Source of the DNA: Burkholderia contaminans
GTDB taxonomy: Bacteria; Pseudomonadota; Gammaproteobacteria; Burkholderiales; Burkholderiaceae
DNA length: 64,000 nt
Assembly (NCBI RefSeq): GCF_029633825.1
Contig: NZ_CP090643.1
Span: 124,001 to 188,000, forward strand
Direction of reading: 5' to 3'
Position 1 is the stretch's first letter. The number at the start of each line of letters is the position of its first letter. The notes beneath the pieces are model-generated. The model made no database searches and was not told the DNA's origin. It was given only the letters and a program-made list of their open reading frames with translations. Below, one piece after another: positions 60,280 through 64,000 of this stretch. The position numbers and the translations under genes were made by a program.

Positions 60280-61101
60280 ATGCCTACCCAGCTCGAGCTT
60301 GCCCTCGAAGTAGCGACCACACAGTGCCAACGATGGAAGAACCGAAAGGTACGGTATCGCCCACCCGGCGAGGTTTTCAATCCGTCGTGCGCCGAAGTCG
60401 TCAGGCTACCCGAACGGGATGCCCGGTCCTTCACTCGCGAACACCACTACTCAGGCAGCTTTCCTGCGGCACGATTCTGCGTTGGGTTGATGGTGAAGCC
60501 GAGGCTCGGCCGCGAGTACCTCGGAGGCGTCGCAGTGTACTCGGTCCCGATGACGCAAAGCGTTATCCCGGCAGTCATACCTGGGCTATCGCCATCAGAG
60601 GGCATCGAGCTCGGCCGCCTCGTTATGTTAGACACACCCGAGGTTGGGGTTTCGAATGCCGAATCCTGGTTCATCGCGCGGGCTCATCGAATGATGCGGC
60701 ATCACCTGCCGGAGATCAGAGGTGTCGTCGCCTACTGCGATCCCATCGAACGTCGTGATGCAAGTGGCCAACTCGTAAAGCGCTCTCACACGGGCGTGAT
60801 CTACCGTGCGAGTGGATGCATATTTCGAGGACTGTCATCGCCGCGCACGTTGCTTCTAACCCCCGACGGTCAGATTGCAAGCGAGCGTGCCCTGTCGAAG
60901 CTCCGCACCGGAGATCAGGGACGTGACTACGCCGAGGCTCAGCTGCGCGATCGCGGCGCCCCCCCGCGTCGCCAGCACGAAACTGCTGTCGACTGGCTCC
61001 AGCGCCTACGCGCTGACGGCTTCCTCCGACCACTCCGCCATCCCGGCAATCTCAGGTTTTGCTGGCATTGGCGGACGCCCCACGAGACCGCCAAACTGTA
61101 G
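60280..61101 (+). CDS. Mom-like GNAT DNA-modification protein
   Basis: 273 aa. The segment FTREHHYSGSFPAARFCVGLM (about residues 53-73), then GGVAVYSVP, IELGRLVML, AYCDP and GVIYRASGCIFRG, follows the order seen in Mom-family proteins, GNAT-fold enzymes that alkylate adenine (methylcarbamoylation in phage Mu) and protect DNA from restriction. The C-terminal 70 residues add a basic region. ATG 60280 was chosen; GTG 60262 is possible. Next gene is an adenine methyltransferase. Confidence 0.6.
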   Translation: MPTQLELALEVATTQCQRWKNRKVRYRPPGEVFNPSCAEVVRLPERDARSFTREHHYSGSFPAARFCVGLMVKPRLGREYLGGVAVYSVPMTQSVIPAVIPGLSPSEGIELGRLVMLDTPEVGVSNAESWFIARAHRMMRHHLPEIRGVVAYCDPIERRDASGQLVKRSHTGVIYRASGCIFRGLSSPRTLLLTPDGQIASERALSKLRTGDQGRDYAEAQLRDRGAPPRRQHETAVDWLQRLRADGFLRPLRHPGNLRFCWHWRTPHETAKL

Positions 61102-61185
61102 GACCGGCATGCCGGGTGCATCCGTCCGCCGGACGGTCGCTTCATCTGAAAGCGATGACATGCGATGAACATGCACCCGCTGTGG

Positions 61186-61388
61186 TATTCTCACGGCCTG
61201 CCGTTCAATCGGCACGACTCCACTGCATAGTCGTCGATCCCTTCGACGCCATCGATCGCCGCCCGGCGCTCCTCCGCAGGCATTCGCGAACTCATCACAT
61301 TCCGGTAAGCGTACTTCGATCGCTTTCCCGAAGTTGCCAACTCTCCTCCTTATCAACGCCCTCACCGGGCAACAGCTGGAGAGAATCA
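61186..61388 (+). promoter_or_regulatory. Full structured leader (copy J)
   Basis: TGTGG and -10 TATTCT (61186-61191), eight bases, GCCGTTCAATCGGCA (61200-61214), a C/U-rich linker of about 125 bases, then the two-stem element 61341-61383: CTCTCC pairs with GGAGAG (contains the SD), inner stem GCCC-TCACC-GGGC preceded by TCAAC and followed by AACA. The gene starts at 61389. Confidence 0.85.
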
Positions 61389-63194
61389 ATGAATGCAAAA
61401 TTCAACGACACGCACAACGGGTTTCAGTACTACCCCACTCCGATCGACCTTGCAGCACGGGTCTGGAAGAAACTGAAGGATCGTCACCCGAGTCGCGTGC
61501 TCGAGCCTTCCGCCGGCAAGGGCCATCTCTTGAAAGGGAAGCTCAATCCGCGCTACGAATATAGCAAGGAATACTTCCACAACATCGACTGCTGTGAGAT
61601 CGACGTTCGCCATCACGCGGACCTCCGAGAACTTGGCGTGAAGATCGTCGGTCACGACTTTCTCGCGATGGAATCTGGGGCATGCTACTCGGCGATCGTG
61701 GGCAACCCGCCTTTTCACAGCGGTGAAAAGCATGTCTTGAAGGCCTGGGACCTGCTTTGGGATGGCGAGGTCGTCATGATCGTCAACGCGGAGACCGTTC
61801 GAAACCCGTTGAACGCGGAGCGTCGACGACTCGTTAGCCTCATCGACGAGTACGGTGACGTCGAATACGTTCAGGGCGCCTTCCAGGTCGAGGACGCTGA
61901 GCGCAAGACGCCCGTCGACATTGCAATCGTCCACCTTGTGAAACGTGCCGAGGTCGGCTCGTTTGTCACGATGGACCTTCTCCGAGACATGACTCGGGAC
62001 ACCGTCGACGGCGAGCAGCTCGGTAACGGATACGCAGTGCCGCACCAGTTGGCGTTGCCGGTAAGCGAAATCGAGAACCGCGTGCGCATCTTCAATGCAG
62101 CTGTTGTCAGCGCACGGGACGCAATCTTTGTGCAGGCGCAGGCAAGCGCGTATGCCGGCATGCTTGGAGATTCGATGGGTGCTCGATCGTCAGGGACCTC
62201 GGACCGCGACCACGCGCCCACGGCTGACTATGTCCGCGGGGCACTTGGTACCGTGTATGGGGAATTGAAAGAACGCGGGTGGGCGTCGATCGTGCGGTCA
62301 GCAGACGTAACGAGTCGACTATCGAGTGAAGCCCTCAAACGTGTCGAGGCAGAATTCAAGCTGATTTCCGAGCTCGAGTTCACGGTAAAGAACATCTACA
62401 GCTTTCTGATCGGAGTCTGCGAGCAGCAAGGCCGGATTCAGATCGACATGCTGTGCGACATCTTCGACCGTATCACTCGATATCACTCTGACAACACTGC
62501 GTATTACCGCGGTTGGAAAAGCAACGACAAGCACTATCGCTCTATCGGCCGAAGGATCCGGCACACCCGCTTTGTGATCCCTGGCTTTGCAGTCGGTCGC
62601 GGTGCCCGGTCGCCTTCCTGGGAGATGGAGCGGTTACTCGCTGACTTCGACAAGGGGTTCGCGCTACTCGCGGGCAACGCTACCCCGGAAGTTAGCCTCG
62701 TTAGCGCTTGCAACGCTCACTGGACCGAACTGAAGTATGGTGCTCGAATCGAGTCGTCCTATTTTGACCTTCGGTTTTATCCTGGCATCGGAACGCTTCA
62801 TTTCTTTCCGAGGGACAAGCAGTTGATCGACCGTTTGAACCGGGCTGTTGGACGTCAACGCGGCTGGCTCCCGGCGGAAAACTTGAAGCTTGAGTCCGCT
62901 GGCTTCTGGGAGCAGTTCGACAAGGCGGAGAAGCTTGACAAGGAAATTCGCAAAGCTGTTGCGAAGCGCTACCGCGGCTGCAGTGACGAACCGCTGCGGA
63001 CCCTGGGCAACGAGAATTGGGACGGGCATGAACGCGCGTGCCTGCAAGTCGACGAGGCATTGCAGGAGGTGCACGAAGCCCATGACATCCAGGTCGACTT
63101 TCGAGTTGCCTTCGACGCTCGCAAGGAAGGGGCGTTGGAAACCCAAGTCGAGGCTCACGCGCAGACGCAGTTGCCCTTGCTCCTCGCCGCCTAA
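61389..63194 (+). CDS. DUF4942-containing DNA adenine methyltransferase
   Basis: 601 aa. N-terminal SAM-dependent methyltransferase: YYPTP (residues 14-18), VLEPSAGKGHLL (37-48, SAM motif) and NPPF (106-109, catalytic motif of N6-adenine methyltransferases). C-terminal DUF4942 domain with CDIFDRITRYHSDN and YYRGWKSNDKH. No restriction enzyme is adjacent, so it is an orphan methyltransferase, probably used for protection or regulation. ATG 61389 is fixed by leader copy J; the open frame extends upstream to 61059 but is not coding there. Confidence 0.92.
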   Translation: MNAKFNDTHNGFQYYPTPIDLAARVWKKLKDRHPSRVLEPSAGKGHLLKGKLNPRYEYSKEYFHNIDCCEIDVRHHADLRELGVKIVGHDFLAMESGACYSAIVGNPPFHSGEKHVLKAWDLLWDGEVVMIVNAETVRNPLNAERRRLVSLIDEYGDVEYVQGAFQVEDAERKTPVDIAIVHLVKRAEVGSFVTMDLLRDMTRDTVDGEQLGNGYAVPHQLALPVSEIENRVRIFNAAVVSARDAIFVQAQASAYAGMLGDSMGARSSGTSDRDHAPTADYVRGALGTVYGELKERGWASIVRSADVTSRLSSEALKRVEAEFKLISELEFTVKNIYSFLIGVCEQQGRIQIDMLCDIFDRITRYHSDNTAYYRGWKSNDKHYRSIGRRIRHTRFVIPGFAVGRGARSPSWEMERLLADFDKGFALLAGNATPEVSLVSACNAHWTELKYGARIESSYFDLRFYPGIGTLHFFPRDKQLIDRLNRAVGRQRGWLPAENLKLESAGFWEQFDKAEKLDKEIRKAVAKRYRGCSDEPLRTLGNENWDGHERACLQVDEALQEVHEAHDIQVDFRVAFDARKEGALETQVEAHAQTQLPLLLAA

Positions 63195-63285
63195 CGCTAG
63201 AAACGGCACTTTCTGCTCCGGGACGACGAAGGTCTCCCCGGCGTACGTGTCGCTATTGCGATAGGTGACGAACGTTGAAACCGAC

Positions 63286-63325
63286 GCCCGCATCCATCTT
63301 CACGATGGATGCGGGCGTTTCTTCT
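63286..63325 (+). terminator. Rho-independent terminator
   Basis: GCCCGCATCCAT pairs with ATGGATGCGGGC (12 bp perfect), loop CTTCACG, followed by GTTTCTTCTT. It ends the methyltransferase transcript. 63195-63285 holds nothing else. Confidence 0.85.
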
Positions 63326-63371
63326 TGCATTGGCTCAGCCGGCTGGCATTGCGCCAAACTTCCATAGGGGG

Positions 63372-63548
63372 TAGGATTCAGCGAGCCGTTCGATCGGCAT
63401 CTACTTCCCGACACATCCAATCGCCTCGAGCGAGGCTGCTCGAAATCACCCCCTGGAGTGTTCCGGCCAGCATCCTTCATCTGCTTGCCCGATCCTTCCG
63501 ATCTCTCCGCTTTTCCACGCCCCGCAGGGCAACATCTGGAGAGAAATA
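63372..63548 (+). promoter_or_regulatory. Full structured leader (copy K)
   Basis: -10 TAGGAT (63372-63377), seven bases, GCCGTTCGATCGGCA (63385-63399), a linker of about 100 bases, then the two-stem element 63501-63543: CTCTCC pairs with GGAGAG (the SD), inner stem GCCC-CGCA-GGGC followed by AACA. The gene starts at 63549. Confidence 0.85.
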
Positions 63549-64000
63549 ATGAACACGCAACAGTACAAAGCTTCGCAACCGCTCCTGTATCGAGTATCCG
63601 CAAGTGCCGGCACAGCGCTCGATATCCGCTGCGCGTGGGGGCTCGCGAACGTTCTTTCGATTGAAGATTCTGAGTCTCCGAATGTGCATCACTTTGACTC
63701 GATTGAGGATTGCCTTCAAGAAGCTGAGGCGCTGGGGTACCGCGATGGTTTGGCTAGCACCCTGCCACCGTGTTTCGTCGGTACGGCCCTAGCCGGAGCA
63801 TGGAATGTTGGCGCTGCCAATCGAAGCGAATGCGAGGAGTCTCGTGGGGGAACCAAGGAAGAGTGGGATGCTCTTTCACCTGAGGCCCAGGCTGCGAGTT
63901 GGGATTCCTTCGACGTACTGTGTGCCAGAGGAATTGGTGACACCCACCACTTTTACCAGGTGCTGATGAAGCAATGCATGGTCGGCTACGTCGGCCATTG
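63549..64000 (+). CDS. Hypothetical protein, 3' end outside window
   Basis: At least 150 codons, open to the window edge. Alpha/beta start (LYRVSASAGTALDIRC), an acidic middle and an Asp/His-rich region near the end. No family recognised. ATG 63549 is fixed by GGAGAG in leader copy K. Confidence 0.75.
   Translation, partial: MNTQQYKASQPLLYRVSASAGTALDIRCAWGLANVLSIEDSESPNVHHFDSIEDCLQEAEALGYRDGLASTLPPCFVGTALAGAWNVGAANRSECEESRGGTKEEWDALSPEAQAASWDSFDVLCARGIGDTHHFYQVLMKQCMVGYVGH

Noticed and set aside
61059..61388. Upstream extension of the methyltransferase frame
   Set aside because: The family starts at FxYYPTP, the SD sits at 61378, and 61186-61388 is the structured leader.
279..63548. Leaders as a known riboswitch class, intrinsic terminators or IS ends
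   Set aside because: They have no U tract, end exactly at the SD, lack any target duplication, and their two stems vary while pairing is kept. I could not match the core to a riboswitch consensus I know.
1..64000. tRNA, rRNA, replication origin with iterons, CRISPR array
   Set aside because: Scanned for by eye; nothing met a reasonable standard.

Overview
The window reads as accessory DNA of a Burkholderiales bacterium (Burkholderia, Paraburkholderia, Ralstonia or Cupriavidus type), most likely a large plasmid or integrated conjugative element. The reasons are the high-GC coding style, a short H-NS protein of the beta-proteobacterial kind (42142-42432), IS21 and IS66 insertion sequences, and dozens of small orphan genes with no housekeeping gene, tRNA or rRNA. 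I see no replication, partition or relaxase gene. The only transfer-like genes are a solitary VirB11/TrbB-type ATPase (614-1702) and a mini-protein with a VirB4-like P-loop (26544-27059).

Layout. From 1.8 to 37.3 kb almost every native gene is on the minus strand. From 37.5 to 64 kb almost every gene is on the plus strand. The switch lies in a divergent regulatory region at 37261-37541. The left arm holds mostly small unknown proteins plus a SUKH-like protein, an MmcB-like nuclease, a CBS-domain protein, a uracil-glycosylase-like protein, a HEAGH metallopeptidase-like protein, a DUF262 protein, a MazEF toxin-antitoxin pair with an almost perfect autoregulated promoter, and a small AAA-type P-loop protein. 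Three insertion sequences sit in this arm: IS21 at 7984-10699, a different IS21 at 15791-18399 and IS66 at 31339-34416. Each is bounded by an exact target duplication (6, 5 and 8 bp) and each interrupts a native minus-strand gene. In all three cases removing the element and one duplication copy restores one open reading frame.

The right arm begins with two tandem paralogues of unknown function. It continues with a membrane-anchored TerB-N/TerB-C protein, H-NS, a run of small membrane proteins, a BrxD-like ATPase and an Lhr/BrxHI-like DEAD helicase: the TerB + ATPase + helicase trio of predicted defence islands, here split by about 5 kb. Further right are a PPP-type phosphatase, a string of coupled unknown genes, a SET-domain lysine methyltransferase, a Mom-like DNA-modification protein and a DUF4942-type DNA adenine methyltransferase.

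The most unusual signal is regulatory. At least twelve genes on both strands are preceded by the same kind of leader: a two-stem RNA element whose outer stem pairs the Shine-Dalgarno sequence (SD) with an upstream anti-SD, and whose inner stem is a short GCC/GGC hairpin. Both stems keep pairing while their sequence changes. Six of these leaders also start with an extended -10 promoter followed 5-8 bp later by a near-invariant 15-base hairpin, GCCGTTYRATCGGCA (one copy deviates at one base), so the transcript should begin with that hairpin. A second promoter type (GTGAAA, 18 bp, TATAYN) recurs in front of three other genes, including hns. These shared control elements suggest that the scattered orphan genes form one co-regulated set.
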